Positions 37,810-46,337 are shown, numbered from the stretch's first letter. The stretch: 64,000 nt of DNA from Clostridiales bacterium (GCA_015069575.1 SVIH01000005.1:1-64000); one strand, 5' to 3'. The notes: generated by a model not told the origin, from the sequence alone. Translations and numbers: made by a program.

Positions 37810-37835
37810 AAAAAGACTGTTAGCCAGTCTTTTTT
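37810..37835 (-). terminator. Terminator after the SleB-like gene
   Basis: AAAAAGACTG / CAGTCTTTTT with a 5-base loop; the minus strand continues with T-rich sequence. Confidence 0.8.
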
Positions 37836-37843
37836 TTACTCTT

Positions 37844-39340
37844 TTATAGGAAAAAGCATTCATTATCTATCATTGTATAGAAAGTTCTGTTCTTGCCTGC
37901 CCAACAAGTATACCGTACTGATTTTGAACAGAAATATCTACAAGCGCCAATTGGTTTTACACCCATATACGCTTCAATGGCAGCATAGTAGTTGCTTGTT
38001 GAATAAGTTTCCCTGTCAATAGTGGAGTTTGCAGTTGAAAACTGATTAGGTGCAAAGATTACTGCGCGAACGGTTGCGCCTGTTTTTTCAACACGGTTCA
38101 TAATAACAGAGCCTACCGCAAGCTGACATTTATAGGATTTACCGCCAACTTCACGCTTGATAATACGCGCCATAAGTTTAATTTCTTCTAACTGTGCGCT
38201 TGTAAACTTTGCAAGCCCTGCGTTTATAACTTCCATATTAGCAGAAGTATATCCGCTTACCGTAACCCCACTTGATGAAGATGTGTTTGATGAGTTGCCT
38301 GAAGAACTGCTTGTTGAACCGCCGTTGCCCGAAAGTGCAGCAGAAATTTTTGCTAAAGTTTTACTGCCTGCAATACCATCAGCAGTTAATGAATATGCTT
38401 TTTGAAATTTAATAACTGCTTGCTTTGTAACATTGCCAAATTCTCCTGTGGCTTCACCTTTAAAATACCCAAGTTTTTTAAGGTTATTTTGCAAATTTTT
38501 AACTTGTTTGCCTGTATCACCGTATCTTAAAGTACCCGGTTTTGCAACAGATTCAGGCACATCTGATGAATCCGAATCAACCTTGTTAAACTTAACTGAT
38601 GCAGAATTAAGTGCAGTTAAGGTAAGTGTTGCAACAGTACCTGTCTGGCTTATCTGATTATTTTTTTGAAACTTTTTAACTGCCGCAACAGTTATTGATC
38701 CATAATAGCCTGTTACATACTTATTTTCAAGATAACCAAGTTCATAAAGCCTTTGTTGAAGAACTTTTACGCCATCGTCTTCGTCCCCTGCTTTATAAAC
38801 ACGGCTTGTATCAAGCTTTGTTCCGCCAATAATCGCATTGATTTTTTCAATGGTCTGCTTTGCCGCTTTTCCTGTCTGGCTTATGCCGTTATCCTTTTGG
38901 AATTTTTTTACTGCGCTTTCAGTAACATCACCAAAATAACCCGTTACCTTATCGCTTGCAAGGTAGCCCATCTGCACCAATGCATTTTGCAATAATTTTA
39001 CGTTTGCGCTTTCATCACCGTTCTTTAAAACAAGTGAAGAATCCAATGTCTTTTTGTTAAATAATGAATCAATGGTAAGTTCGGCAACAACGCCTGTTTG
39101 CTTAATATTGTTATCCTTTTGATACTTTAAAACTGCATCCTTTGTGTTAGGCCCAAAGTAACCTGTAAGATACTTTTCATTAAGGTATCCTTTTTCCACA
39201 AGTTTTTTCTGAAGTTCAATAACTTCAGGACCTTTACTGCCTAACTTTAGTGTTGATGTAGGCGTTGCATTTACCGAAATAATTGACGTAATCAATAAAA
39301 CAACCGTTAAAATCAACGATAGAAATACGCGTTTTATCAT
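37844..39340 (-). CDS. sleB: SleB-like cell-wall hydrolase with four peptidoglycan-binding repeats
   Basis: 498 residues. Signal peptide (1-25), four PG_binding_1 repeats (about 30-92, 107-168, 184-244 and 270-332), a Ser/Gly linker (338-360) and a C-terminal Hydrolase_2 domain (about 375-498) with catalytic Glu397 in I-I-K-R-E-V-G-G. This is the fold of the spore cortex-lytic lytic transglycosylase SleB, which usually has only one binding repeat. A vegetative wall role is possible. ATG at 39340 has AAAGGAGG upstream. Confidence 0.86.
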   Translation of the reverse strand: MIKRVFLSLILTVVLLITSIISVNATPTSTLKLGSKGPEVIELQKKLVEKGYLNEKYLTGYFGPNTKDAVLKYQKDNNIKQTGVVAELTIDSLFNKKTLDSSLVLKNGDESANVKLLQNALVQMGYLASDKVTGYFGDVTESAVKKFQKDNGISQTGKAAKQTIEKINAIIGGTKLDTSRVYKAGDEDDGVKVLQQRLYELGYLENKYVTGYYGSITVAAVKKFQKNNQISQTGTVATLTLTALNSASVKFNKVDSDSSDVPESVAKPGTLRYGDTGKQVKNLQNNLKKLGYFKGEATGEFGNVTKQAVIKFQKAYSLTADGIAGSKTLAKISAALSGNGGSTSSSSGNSSNTSSSSGVTVSGYTSANMEVINAGLAKFTSAQLEEIKLMARIIKREVGGKSYKCQLAVGSVIMNRVEKTGATVRAVIFAPNQFSTANSTIDRETYSTSNYYAAIEAYMGVKPIGACRYFCSKSVRYTCWAGKNRTFYTMIDNECFFL

Positions 39341-39386
39341 TATTTTACCTCCTTTTTTAAAAGAGTTGGAATAGTTTACTATTATG

Positions 39387-39415
39387 ATTATACCATCTTT
39401 TATAAATAAATGCAA
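39387..39415 (-). promoter_or_regulatory. Sigma-A promoter of the SleB-like gene
   Basis: Minus-strand TTGCAT (39410-39415), 17 bases, TATAAT (39387-39392). A sigma-A rather than forespore-type promoter argues for vegetative expression. Confidence 0.7.
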
Positions 39416-39455
39416 CACTTTTGTAACAAATGCATTTTTGACAGGAAAAAACATA

Positions 39456-39484
39456 AAAAACAGGCTTGGGAGAAGCCTGTTTTT
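39456..39484 (-). terminator. Terminator after the ribbon-helix-helix gene
   Basis: 12-base arms AAAAACAGGCTT / AAGCCTGTTTTT with a 5-base loop. Confidence 0.85.
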
Positions 39485-39491
39485 ATATATA

Positions 39492-39692
39492 CTATTTGCG
39501 TGTTGGTTTAACATTTGTATCAGGCTTTATATCGCCTTTTATAACACCATTTTCATTTTCAAAATTTTTAATATTTTCTCTGATTAAAACAAGTACCTGG
39601 CTGTTTACACTTCTGCCTTCATAATCAGCTATATATGCTATTTTATTTAACATTTCTTCTTCAATTCTGATTGATATACTTTTTATAGACAT
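39492..39692 (-). CDS. Ribbon-helix-helix (Arc-type) DNA-binding protein
   Basis: 66 residues. S-I-S-I-R-I-E-E-E-M-L-N-K-I then Y-E-G-R-S-V-N-S-Q-V-L-V-L-I-R-E-N-I fits the beta-helix-helix pattern of Arc/MetJ repressors. The last 15 residues are a disordered basic tail. Could be an antitoxin or a regulator; no toxin is adjacent. Part of the small accessory patch with the XRE and SLOG genes. Confidence 0.75.
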   Translation of the reverse strand: MSIKSISIRIEEEMLNKIAYIADYEGRSVNSQVLVLIRENIKNFENENGVIKGDIKPDTNVKPTRK

Positions 39693-39790
39693 ATTACTAT
39701 CTCACATTAGATATATTTTATGTTCATTTTAAACAACAAAGGCAAGAGGATAAACAAGAGAACCGTCACCTTATTTCCCTCATTTTATTA

Positions 39791-40126
39791 TTATTTATTT
39801 CTTAAAACGGTTTTTGTTGTTTTAATAATTTCAGCAATAGATTTTAATTCTTCAGGTGAACAATCCTTAATAAGTTCATTAATTATATTTATGGAAATAT
39901 GCTCACTCTTTATTAAGCTGCCGTATGCAATTTCATCAAGTGTAACGTTAAGAGCATTTGCAATATTTACCATAGTTGGCAAACTAAGTTTTGTCGCCGC
40001 ACGTTCTATATGTGAAATATTTGATGGTTCTACACCCGATTCTTCTGCAAGCTTAGCCTGTGTCCAACCTTTTGCTATACGGATTTCTTTTATGCGTTCA
40101 CCTATTGAAATATAATCAATGCTCAT
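39791..40126 (-). CDS. XRE-family transcriptional regulator
   Basis: 111 residues. Residues about 8-65 form a Cro/CI helix-turn-helix (G-W-T-Q-A-K-L-A-E-E-S-G-V-E-P-S-N-I-S-H-I-E-R). The C-terminal half has helical I-I-N-E-L-I-K-D-C-S-P-E-E-L-K-S-I-A-E-I-I-K. ATG at 40126 follows AGAGGTG; a GTG three codons upstream is rejected. Divergent to the SLOG gene, with two palindromic sites in between. Confidence 0.87.
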   Translation of the reverse strand: MSIDYISIGERIKEIRIAKGWTQAKLAEESGVEPSNISHIERAATKLSLPTMVNIANALNVTLDEIAYGSLIKSEHISINIINELIKDCSPEELKSIAEIIKTTKTVLRNK

Positions 40127-40154
40127 TTTTTTCACCTCTTAAATAATAATATTA

Positions 40155-40183
40155 TTGTATATCCTGTTCGGATATGTTAAAAT
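40155..40183 (+). promoter_or_regulatory. Sigma-A promoter of the SLOG gene
   Basis: TTGTAT (40155-40160), 17 bases, TAAAAT (40178-40183). Operator 1 fills the spacer and operator 2 lies just past the start point. Confidence 0.6.
40159..40175. promoter_or_regulatory. Operator 1 between XRE and SLOG genes
   Basis: ATATCC-TGTTC-GGATAT, 6-base perfect arms with a 5-base centre. Confidence 0.65.
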
Positions 40184-40191
40184 AACGTATG

Positions 40192-40206
40192 TATCCTATT
40201 GGGATA
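40192..40206. promoter_or_regulatory. Operator 2 between XRE and SLOG genes
   Basis: TATCC-TATTG-GGATA, same arms as operator 1, centred 32 bases (about three helix turns) from it. The two are also direct repeats of about 25 bases with few differences. Confidence 0.65.
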
Positions 40207-40259
40207 TGTAATAATATTTTTTGCGTTTTATTTATTAATTTATGTATGAGGTAAGAGAT

Positions 40260-40736
40260 TTGACTAAAAACACTTGTTGTTTTATCGGACACAGAAAAAT
40301 AAGTGAAACAGAAGATTTAAAAATCAGATTATGGAATTTAATTGAAGACCTTATTTTAAACCAAAACGTTTGCACTTTTCTTTTTGGCAGTAAAAGTGGT
40401 TTTAATAGTCTTTGTGAAGATGTTTTAATAAAAGCAAAAGAAAAATACCCCCACATAAAACGCGTTTATGTGCGGGCAGAATTTCCACATATAGATGAGC
40501 AATACAAAAAATATCTTTTGCAATTTTGTGATGATACTTATTTCCCCGAAAAACTTATTAATGCACAAAGATCGTCATATATTAAGCGCAATTATGAAAT
40601 GATAGATAAAAGTGATTTTTGTGTTTTTTATTTTAATGAGCAACATGCCCCTACCACAAGAAAAAGCGGAACAAAGGTTGCTTTAGATTACGCTATAAAG
40701 AAAAACAAAATTATTTATAATCTTGCAGATAAATAA
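40260..40736 (+). CDS. SLOG-family protein (DUF1273-like)
   Basis: 158 residues with the opening C-C-F-I-G-H-R-K-I, F-G-S-K-S-G-F-N, and Y-x-R-A-E-F-P that mark small SLOG-superfamily proteins found in Firmicutes and phages. SLOG domains bind nucleotide ligands; specific function here is unknown. I place the start at the TTG at 40260, which has GAGGT 7 bases upstream. The ATG at 40242 has no ribosome site and the site is inside its frame. Controlled by the paired operators upstream. Confidence 0.75.
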   Translation: MTKNTCCFIGHRKISETEDLKIRLWNLIEDLILNQNVCTFLFGSKSGFNSLCEDVLIKAKEKYPHIKRVYVRAEFPHIDEQYKKYLLQFCDDTYFPEKLINAQRSSYIKRNYEMIDKSDFCVFYFNEQHAPTTRKSGTKVALDYAIKKNKIIYNLADK

Positions 40737-40810
40737 GTGGACGCCACTTACAGTGCCCCTACGGTGTAAAAATATAGTTTGTAGGCACAGGTAATACCTG
40801 TCCCTACAAA
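40735..40810. repeat. REP-like palindromic intergenic repeat
   Basis: Two hairpins in a row: AAGTGG-ACG-CCACTT (40735-40749), then a 33-base palindrome (40778-40810) with 16-base arms, one mismatch and a single central base. The core CAGGTA-A-TACCTG has GTAGG/CCTAC outside it. GC-richer than its surroundings. Position after a stop codon and symmetry resemble REP elements. Confidence 0.55.
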
Positions 40811-40830
40811 AAAATCGCTTAACACAGAAA

Positions 40831-40858
40831 AAAATCCCCCGAATACTCGGGGGATTTT
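40831..40858 (+). terminator. Terminator after the SLOG gene and repeat
   Basis: AAAATCCCCCGA / TCGGGGGATTTT, 12-base arms, ATAC loop. Plus-strand T-run is TTTTGG. Confidence 0.7.
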
Positions 40859-40887
40859 GGTTTCAGAGAATTCTTTACCGAATACTC

Positions 40888-41044
40888 ATAAAACGCTATA
40901 AAATTTGCAAGACGAGGCGCGCGGGGTTAATTGCGAAGGCGCTTACACAAAACGTAAGTAACTGAGCAATTATATCCCACGCAACAAAGTAAATAACCCC
41001 CGAACTTTCGGGGGTTATGTTTGCAAAGAATTATAGCGTTTTAT
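40888..41044. repeat. 157-base element with inverted-repeat ends and an internal structured core
   Basis: Left end ATAAAACGCTATAA continues to TTTGCAA (40888-40910); the right end (41020-41044) is its inverted copy, 14 identical bases and then TTTGCAA. Inside, 40921-40982 folds into a long interrupted hairpin. The pairs are GCG/CGC and GGG/CCC, then TAATTGC/GCAATTA, with an apical CTTAC/GTAAG stem. A terminator-like hairpin (40993-41018) completes the element. The right end covers the last four bases of hndD, including its stop codon. Looks like a non-autonomous mobile element or a structured RNA; no family recognised. Confidence 0.6.
40993..41018 (-). terminator. Terminator of the hnd operon
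   Basis: 12-base arms ATAACCCCCGAA / TTCGGGGGTTAT with a 2-base loop. It lies inside the 157-base element and 23 bases after the hndD stop; minus-strand continuation TTACTTTG. Confidence 0.7.
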
Positions 41045-42798
41045 TTATTGAATTTGGGTTTTGCAGAATAAGTTGTGTGTAAAAGTTCATGTGCCTTATG
41101 GCTGTTAGGCTCGCCAAGGAATTCCTTGTAAAGTGCCTGAACTTCTGCATTTTGATGAGATTTTCTCTTTGCCTTTGAGGCATCTTCACCATAAAGAACC
41201 TTTGCGCGAAGCTCACGAACATTAACGCTCATCTGTGTTTTTGCATCAACGATAGGCTGACCGCCACCTGTGATACAACCGCCGGGGCAACACATAACTT
41301 CGATAAAGGTATAATCCTTTTCGCCTGCCTTAATTGCATCTAAAAGTTTTTGTGCATTGCCTGTTCCGTGAACAACTGCAACCTTAACTTTTGTGCCTTT
41401 AAGGTCAATTTCAGCTTCCTTGATACCATCAAAGCCACGAACTGCGTGAAGGTCAAGATCTTTAAGTTCTTCGCCTGTTACAACTTCGTAAACTGTACGA
41501 AGAGCAGCTTCCATAACACCGCCTGTTGCGCCAAAGATAACGCTGGCGCCTGTGGATTCACCAAGCATACTATCAAAATCTTCATTATCGAGTTCTTTAA
41601 AATCAATACCTGCTGTTTTAACCATTGTTGCATATTCGCGAACAGTAAGAACTGCATCAACATCACGAAGTCCGTTAGTAACAAGTTCTTCACGCTGTGC
41701 TTCGTACTTTTTAGCGGTACAAGGCATAACTGAAACAACGTAAATATTTTTAGGATCAATACCCATTTTTTCAGCGTAGTATGATTTAATCATAGCACCT
41801 GTCATTTCGTGGGGTGACTTGCAAGATGAAAGGTTAGGAATAAATTCAGGATAGAATTTTTCGCAATATGTGATCCATCCGGGTGAACAGGATGTAATCA
41901 TAGGAAGAACGCCACCGTTCTTAATTCTGTTGATAAGTTCTGTGCCTTCTTCCATAATTGTAAGGTCAGCACCGAAATCGGTATCGAAAACCTTATCAAA
42001 GCCAAGACGACGCATTGATGCAACCATCTTACCTGTAACATTTGTGCCGATAGGAAGACCAAATTCTTCACCTAAGGCAGCACGAACTGCAGGTGCAGGC
42101 TGAACACATACAAACTTATCTTTATCAGCAATTGCTTCCCAAACTTTATCGATTTCACTCTTTTCGTGAAGTGCTCCAACGGGGCAGGCTTCAATACACT
42201 GACCGCAGTTTACGCAGGGGCTATCGTTAAGTGATACGCCGAATGCTGAACCAACAGTTGAATTGAATCCACGTTTGCCCATACCGATTGCGCCGATTTT
42301 CTGAATATTCTGGCAAGCAGCGATACAACGACGGCAGTGGATACATTTTGAGTTATCACGAACGATTGAAGGTGAAACATCATCAATGCAATCAGCTGAA
42401 AATGTTTTTGCGCCTTCATAAGTGATTTCAGAAACACCGTACTCATTACAAAGGGCCTGAAGTTCACATTTACCTGAACGAACGCAAGTTGTGCACTCAC
42501 GGTTGTGGTTTGAAAGAAGAAGACCAAGGTTATCCTTTCTTACCTGACGGAGTTTAGGAGTATTGGTTCTTACAACCATACCTTCGCCAGCAGGCATAAC
42601 ACAAGCAGCAGCAAGACCTCTTGCGCCTTCAATTTCTACCATACAGATACGGCAAGCGCCGATCTGGTTTACGCCCTTTAAATAGCACAATGTAGGAATA
42701 TTTATTTTTGCTTGTTTTGCGGCTTCAAGTACTGTTGTTCCTTCAGGAACACTTACTTTAACACCGTCAACAGTTAAATTAATCATTTTTGTTTCCAT
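41041..42798 (-). CDS. hndD: [FeFe]-hydrogenase catalytic subunit HndD
   Basis: 585 residues. N-terminal plant-type [2Fe-2S] domain (C38, C49, C52, C66), the His-ligated cluster (H98, C102, C105, C111), two [4Fe-4S] clusters (C152-C162 and C195-C205), and the H-cluster domain. The latter has T-S-C-S-P-G-W (C304), M-P-C-T-A-K-K (C360) and C-C-P-G-G-C (C504, C508); position 503 is Cys instead of the more usual Ala. It produces or oxidises H2 and, with HndABC, fits an electron-bifurcating group A3 enzyme. Last gene of the operon; its stop lies in a repeat end. Confidence 0.96.
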   Translation of the reverse strand: METKMINLTVDGVKVSVPEGTTVLEAAKQAKINIPTLCYLKGVNQIGACRICMVEIEGARGLAAACVMPAGEGMVVRTNTPKLRQVRKDNLGLLLSNHNRECTTCVRSGKCELQALCNEYGVSEITYEGAKTFSADCIDDVSPSIVRDNSKCIHCRRCIAACQNIQKIGAIGMGKRGFNSTVGSAFGVSLNDSPCVNCGQCIEACPVGALHEKSEIDKVWEAIADKDKFVCVQPAPAVRAALGEEFGLPIGTNVTGKMVASMRRLGFDKVFDTDFGADLTIMEEGTELINRIKNGGVLPMITSCSPGWITYCEKFYPEFIPNLSSCKSPHEMTGAMIKSYYAEKMGIDPKNIYVVSVMPCTAKKYEAQREELVTNGLRDVDAVLTVREYATMVKTAGIDFKELDNEDFDSMLGESTGASVIFGATGGVMEAALRTVYEVVTGEELKDLDLHAVRGFDGIKEAEIDLKGTKVKVAVVHGTGNAQKLLDAIKAGEKDYTFIEVMCCPGGCITGGGQPIVDAKTQMSVNVRELRAKVLYGEDASKAKRKSHQNAEVQALYKEFLGEPNSHKAHELLHTTYSAKPKFNK

Positions 42799-42820
42799 TT
42801 CTTTTTACCTCCTACACCTA

Positions 42821-44638
42821 TTATTTAACTTCAATTGCCTTGAACTTACAGTTGTCTACGCAAGCACCGCACTTAATACATTTATCTGTATCAATTCTAA
42901 ATGCTGCAAGTTTTTTGCCAGGAGCAATATAATCAGTTCTTTCAATAGCGTTTACAGGACAATTCTTTGCGCAAAGTCCGCAACCAATACATTTATCACG
43001 GTCAATTTCATACTTAGCAAATGCTTTGCAGTAATGTGCAGGGCATTCCTTTTTATAGATGTGTGCTTCGTATTCATCACGGAAGAAGCGGATTGTTGAA
43101 AGAACAGGGTTAGGTGCTGTCTGACCAAGACCGCAAAGTGAAGAATCTTTAATTGTGTTTGCAAGATTTTCAAGCTTTTCGATATCTCCGTCTTCACCCT
43201 TACCTTCTGTAATTCTTGTTAAGATTTCAAGCATACGGCGTGTACCGATTCTACAAGGTGTACATTTACCGCAGGATTCATCAACAATGAATTCAAGGAA
43301 GAACTTAGCAATATCAACCATACAGTTGTCTTCGTCCATAACGATCATACCGCCTGAACCCATCATACAACCGATAGATGTAAGTGTGTCATAGTCAACA
43401 GAAATATCAATAAGTGATGCGGGGATACAACCGCCTGAAGGTCCGCCTGTCTGAACAGCCTTGAACTTCTTGCCGTTGGGAATACCGCCACCGATATTAT
43501 AGATAATTTCGCTTAATGGTGTGCCCATGGGGATTTCAACAAGACCGGTGTGTGCAATCTTACCGCCTAATGCGAAGATCTTTGTACCTGTTGATTTTTC
43601 AGTACCCATTGATTTGAACCAATCTGCACCGTTTAAGATAATCTGTGGAACGTTTGCAAAAGTTTCAACGTTGTTTTCAACGGTGGGCTTACCATAAAGA
43701 CCTTTAACAGCAGGATATGGAGGACGGGGCTTGGGTTCGCCACGCTTACCTTCAATACTTGTCATAAGTGCAGTTTCTTCACCGCAAACGAATGCGCCTG
43801 CGCCAAGACGGATTGAAAGGTCAAAATCAAAACCGGAACCAAATATATTTTTACCTAATAAGCCGTATTCTTTAGCCTGATCAATAGCGATCTGTAAACG
43901 CTTAACTGCGATAGGATATTCAGCACGAACATAAACGTAACCGATTGTTGCGCCGATTGCATAACCTGCAATAGCCATAGCTTCAATTAAGCAGTGGGGG
44001 TCGCCTTCAAGAACGGAACGGTCCATGAATGCACCCGGATCGCCTTCGTCAGCGTTACAAACAACATATTTCTGGTCTGCCTTGTTAGGTGCGCAAAGTG
44101 CCCACTTTCTACCTGTTGGGAAACCGCCGCCACCACGACCACGAAGACCTGAATCTGAAATAACCTGAATAACTTCTTCGGGCTTCATTTCAGTTAAAAC
44201 CTTACCTAATGCGGCATAGCCATCCATAGCGATATATTCTTCAATGTTTTCAGGATCGATAACACCGCAGTTACGAAGAACAATTCTCTTTTGTGTTTTA
44301 TAGAAGGCTGTATCATTTAATGAAACTTCTTTAATATCAACATTTTCTTCACCTGTTTCAGCATAAACAAGGCGTTCAACAATTCTACCTTTAAGAAGAT
44401 GCTCTTCAACGATTTCCTTAACATCTTCAGGTGCTACCTGAGAATAGAAGGTACCTTCAGGATAGATGATAACAACAGGACCAAGGGCACAAAGACCAAA
44501 GCAACCTGTCTGAACGATCTTAACTTCCTCTAAAATTCCATTAGCGGCAAGGTTTTCTTCAAAAGCCTGTTGAATCTTAACGCTTCCTGAAGAAGTACAA
44601 CCGGTACCGCCACAGATAAGTACATGTGAACGAATCAT
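42821..44638 (-). CDS. hndC: NADH-dehydrogenase-like subunit HndC (NuoF family)
   Basis: 605 residues. N-terminal thioredoxin-like [2Fe-2S] domain (about 5-100), FMN/NAD-binding NuoF core with the G-R-G-G-G-G-F-P-T-G-R-K-W loop and A-D-E-G-D-P-G-A-F-M-D-R, C-G-K-C-T-P-C-R-I-G [4Fe-4S] motif, then a C-terminal two-[4Fe-4S] ferredoxin domain. It should be the NAD(H)-reacting, flavin-bifurcating subunit. Confidence 0.95.
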   Translation of the reverse strand: MIRSHVLICGGTGCTSSGSVKIQQAFEENLAANGILEEVKIVQTGCFGLCALGPVVIIYPEGTFYSQVAPEDVKEIVEEHLLKGRIVERLVYAETGEENVDIKEVSLNDTAFYKTQKRIVLRNCGVIDPENIEEYIAMDGYAALGKVLTEMKPEEVIQVISDSGLRGRGGGGFPTGRKWALCAPNKADQKYVVCNADEGDPGAFMDRSVLEGDPHCLIEAMAIAGYAIGATIGYVYVRAEYPIAVKRLQIAIDQAKEYGLLGKNIFGSGFDFDLSIRLGAGAFVCGEETALMTSIEGKRGEPKPRPPYPAVKGLYGKPTVENNVETFANVPQIILNGADWFKSMGTEKSTGTKIFALGGKIAHTGLVEIPMGTPLSEIIYNIGGGIPNGKKFKAVQTGGPSGGCIPASLIDISVDYDTLTSIGCMMGSGGMIVMDEDNCMVDIAKFFLEFIVDESCGKCTPCRIGTRRMLEILTRITEGKGEDGDIEKLENLANTIKDSSLCGLGQTAPNPVLSTIRFFRDEYEAHIYKKECPAHYCKAFAKYEIDRDKCIGCGLCAKNCPVNAIERTDYIAPGKKLAAFRIDTDKCIKCGACVDNCKFKAIEVK

Positions 44639-44659
44639 TTTATTTAACCTCCGATTTTA

Positions 44660-45028
44660 TCACTGATTAGCCGCAATGGTATATTCTTGAATAACCTTGC
44701 CGCCTTTAAGGTGCTTTTCAACAACCTCTTTTGCTTTTTCAGAGGTCATCTTTACATAAGTAACTTTTTCTTTGCCTGCTTCAAAAATTTCAACAACAGG
44801 CTCAAACTGACAGATACCGATACATCCTGTTTGTGAAACAGCAACGGTTTCAGCCAAACCTTTGTTATTAACTTCTTCAACAAAGGTGTTAAGCACTGGT
44901 CTTGCGCCTGCGGCTATACCGCATGTTGCCATACCAACAACTACGCGAACACTGTTAGTGCCTTCGCGAAGAACTACCTTGTCCTTCATTCTGTCCTTAA
45001 TTGCTTGCAGTTCAGCTAATGATTTCAT
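44660..45028 (-). CDS. hndB: Thioredoxin-like [2Fe-2S] ferredoxin subunit HndB
   Basis: 122 residues of the HndB/TIGR family of (2Fe-2S) ferredoxins. Cysteines occur at C36 in M-A-T-C-G-I-A-A-G, and in T-G-C-I-G-I-C in the second half. It probably carries electrons between the NuoF-like and NuoE-like subunits. Between hndC and the PHP/ATPase module. Confidence 0.9.
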   Translation of the reverse strand: MKSLAELQAIKDRMKDKVVLREGTNSVRVVVGMATCGIAAGARPVLNTFVEEVNNKGLAETVAVSQTGCIGICQFEPVVEIFEAGKEKVTYVKMTSEKAKEVVEKHLKGGKVIQEYTIAANQ

Positions 45029-45062
45029 TTTGTTCTTCCTTTCTTATGCTTTATAAACTTAA

Positions 45063-45602
45063 TTATTTAAAAATTTCATACTGCTCTCGCAGGTATTCAC
45101 TAATCCATTTAATAACTTCATACTCATTTAAAGGTACATCCCCTAAAACCTGACGAATTTCGCGTGTATCAAGTTTAACTTCCCCTTTGCCCTTTATATG
45201 TTTAAAAAGGAAATCTGTTTCAGGATGACCCTGTATCAAAGTTATCATTGTTGATATAACATCACCTAAAGGCGTAAAATCAATATGGTCTTTATAAAAC
45301 AATGCGGAAACGGTTGTTCCGTGATTGTCACCCTGTTGTGAAGTTATAAAAATTTTGCCCCCCGTTTGCTCTGCCGCCATTTTTAAAAGTGGCAGTCCCA
45401 AACCTACTTTACGGGTTGTTCTGGTTGTATAAAACGGGTCTGTAACACTTTCTACTATCTCTTTTGGCATACCCGTGCCATCATCAATTATAGTAAATGT
45501 AAGTGTATTATCTTTTTCTTCAACAATAATTTCAGTTAAAGTGGCTTTGGCTTTTACGGAATTTTCGGCAATATCTAAAATATTAAGTGAAAGTTCTTTC
45601 AT
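45063..45602 (-). CDS. GHKL ATPase-domain protein in the hnd operon
   Basis: 179 residues. N box around E-N-S-V-K-A, G1 box D-D-G-T-G-M-P, G2 box G-L-G-L-P-L-L, a full HATPase_c fold with no histidine phosphoacceptor domain. Residues from about 120 are a short C-terminal extension of unknown fold. It may be an ATP-binding switch or partner-kinase. Starts one base after the PHP gene. Confidence 0.85.
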   Translation of the reverse strand: MKELSLNILDIAENSVKAKATLTEIIVEEKDNTLTFTIIDDGTGMPKEIVESVTDPFYTTRTTRKVGLGLPLLKMAAEQTGGKIFITSQQGDNHGTTVSALFYKDHIDFTPLGDVISTMITLIQGHPETDFLFKHIKGKGEVKLDTREIRQVLGDVPLNEYEVIKWISEYLREQYEIFK

Positions 45603-46337
45603 CTATTGCTCTCCTTTTAGCCATTCAATAAGCCTTTTGCGCACCAACGAACTACTATAAGGTTCATCTTCTAAATTTATAAACGCTTGTTTATCCCTGA
45701 TATCAGTTAAATAATGAGCATCACTGCTTATAACAAAACGTTTGTTTTCAAGCCCGTATTTTTTTATGTATTCTTCACTTTTTTTGCCATCATGAAGTTC
45801 AAAACAGGAAAAATACGGTGTTTCAGGAAATGTACCTAAAATACTCATCAACCCGTTAGCCTGCCTATCTATATGGGCAGGATATGATACGCCATTAAAG
45901 GCTTTTACCATGCTTGGCACATCTTCTAATGAAATATTTGTTGCAAGGGGAAGAAAATGTTCTTCTTCACCAATAACATTATCATCTTCATCCATAATCT
46001 GTTGATGTCCAAACACTTCAATATTGTTTTTTATTTTTATTCTTTTTTTATCAACCTCGCGGTCAAATTCCAGCGCGGCTTCTAAAGAATCAAAAAGGCA
46101 AACTGCGTGAATATCTTCGCTTGTTGTAAGTTCCATTCCTGCAACAGCTATAATGCCGTGTTTTTTTGCAATTTTGAAAAACGCAGGACAGTTTTTACAC
46201 GTATTGTGATCAGTTAATGCCACAATGTTTAAACCACATAGTGAAGCCATTCCTAAAATGTTATTTGGTGTGTTATCATCATCGCCGCAAGGCGAAAGGC
46301 ACGAATGTATATGTAAATCGTAATAATACTTATTCAT
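45603..46337 (-). CDS. PHP-domain phosphoesterase
   Basis: 244 residues. The metal-binding residues H-I-H-S near the N-terminus, L-T-D-H-N and S-D-A-H late in the protein make a PHP active site. Substrate unknown. The start shares a base with the DRTGG gene stop, so it belongs to the same translation unit of the hnd operon. Confidence 0.88.
   Translation of the reverse strand: MNKYYYDLHIHSCLSPCGDDDNTPNNILGMASLCGLNIVALTDHNTCKNCPAFFKIAKKHGIIAVAGMELTTSEDIHAVCLFDSLEAALEFDREVDKKRIKIKNNIEVFGHQQIMDEDDNVIGEEEHFLPLATNISLEDVPSMVKAFNGVSYPAHIDRQANGLMSILGTFPETPYFSCFELHDGKKSEEYIKKYGLENKRFVISSDAHYLTDIRDKQAFINLEDEPYSSSLVRKRLIEWLKGEQ

Noticed and set aside
40840..40888. CGAATACTC repeated at 40840 and 40880 as a target-site duplication
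   Set aside because: The two copies lie on the same side of the 157-base element, so they do not flank it.
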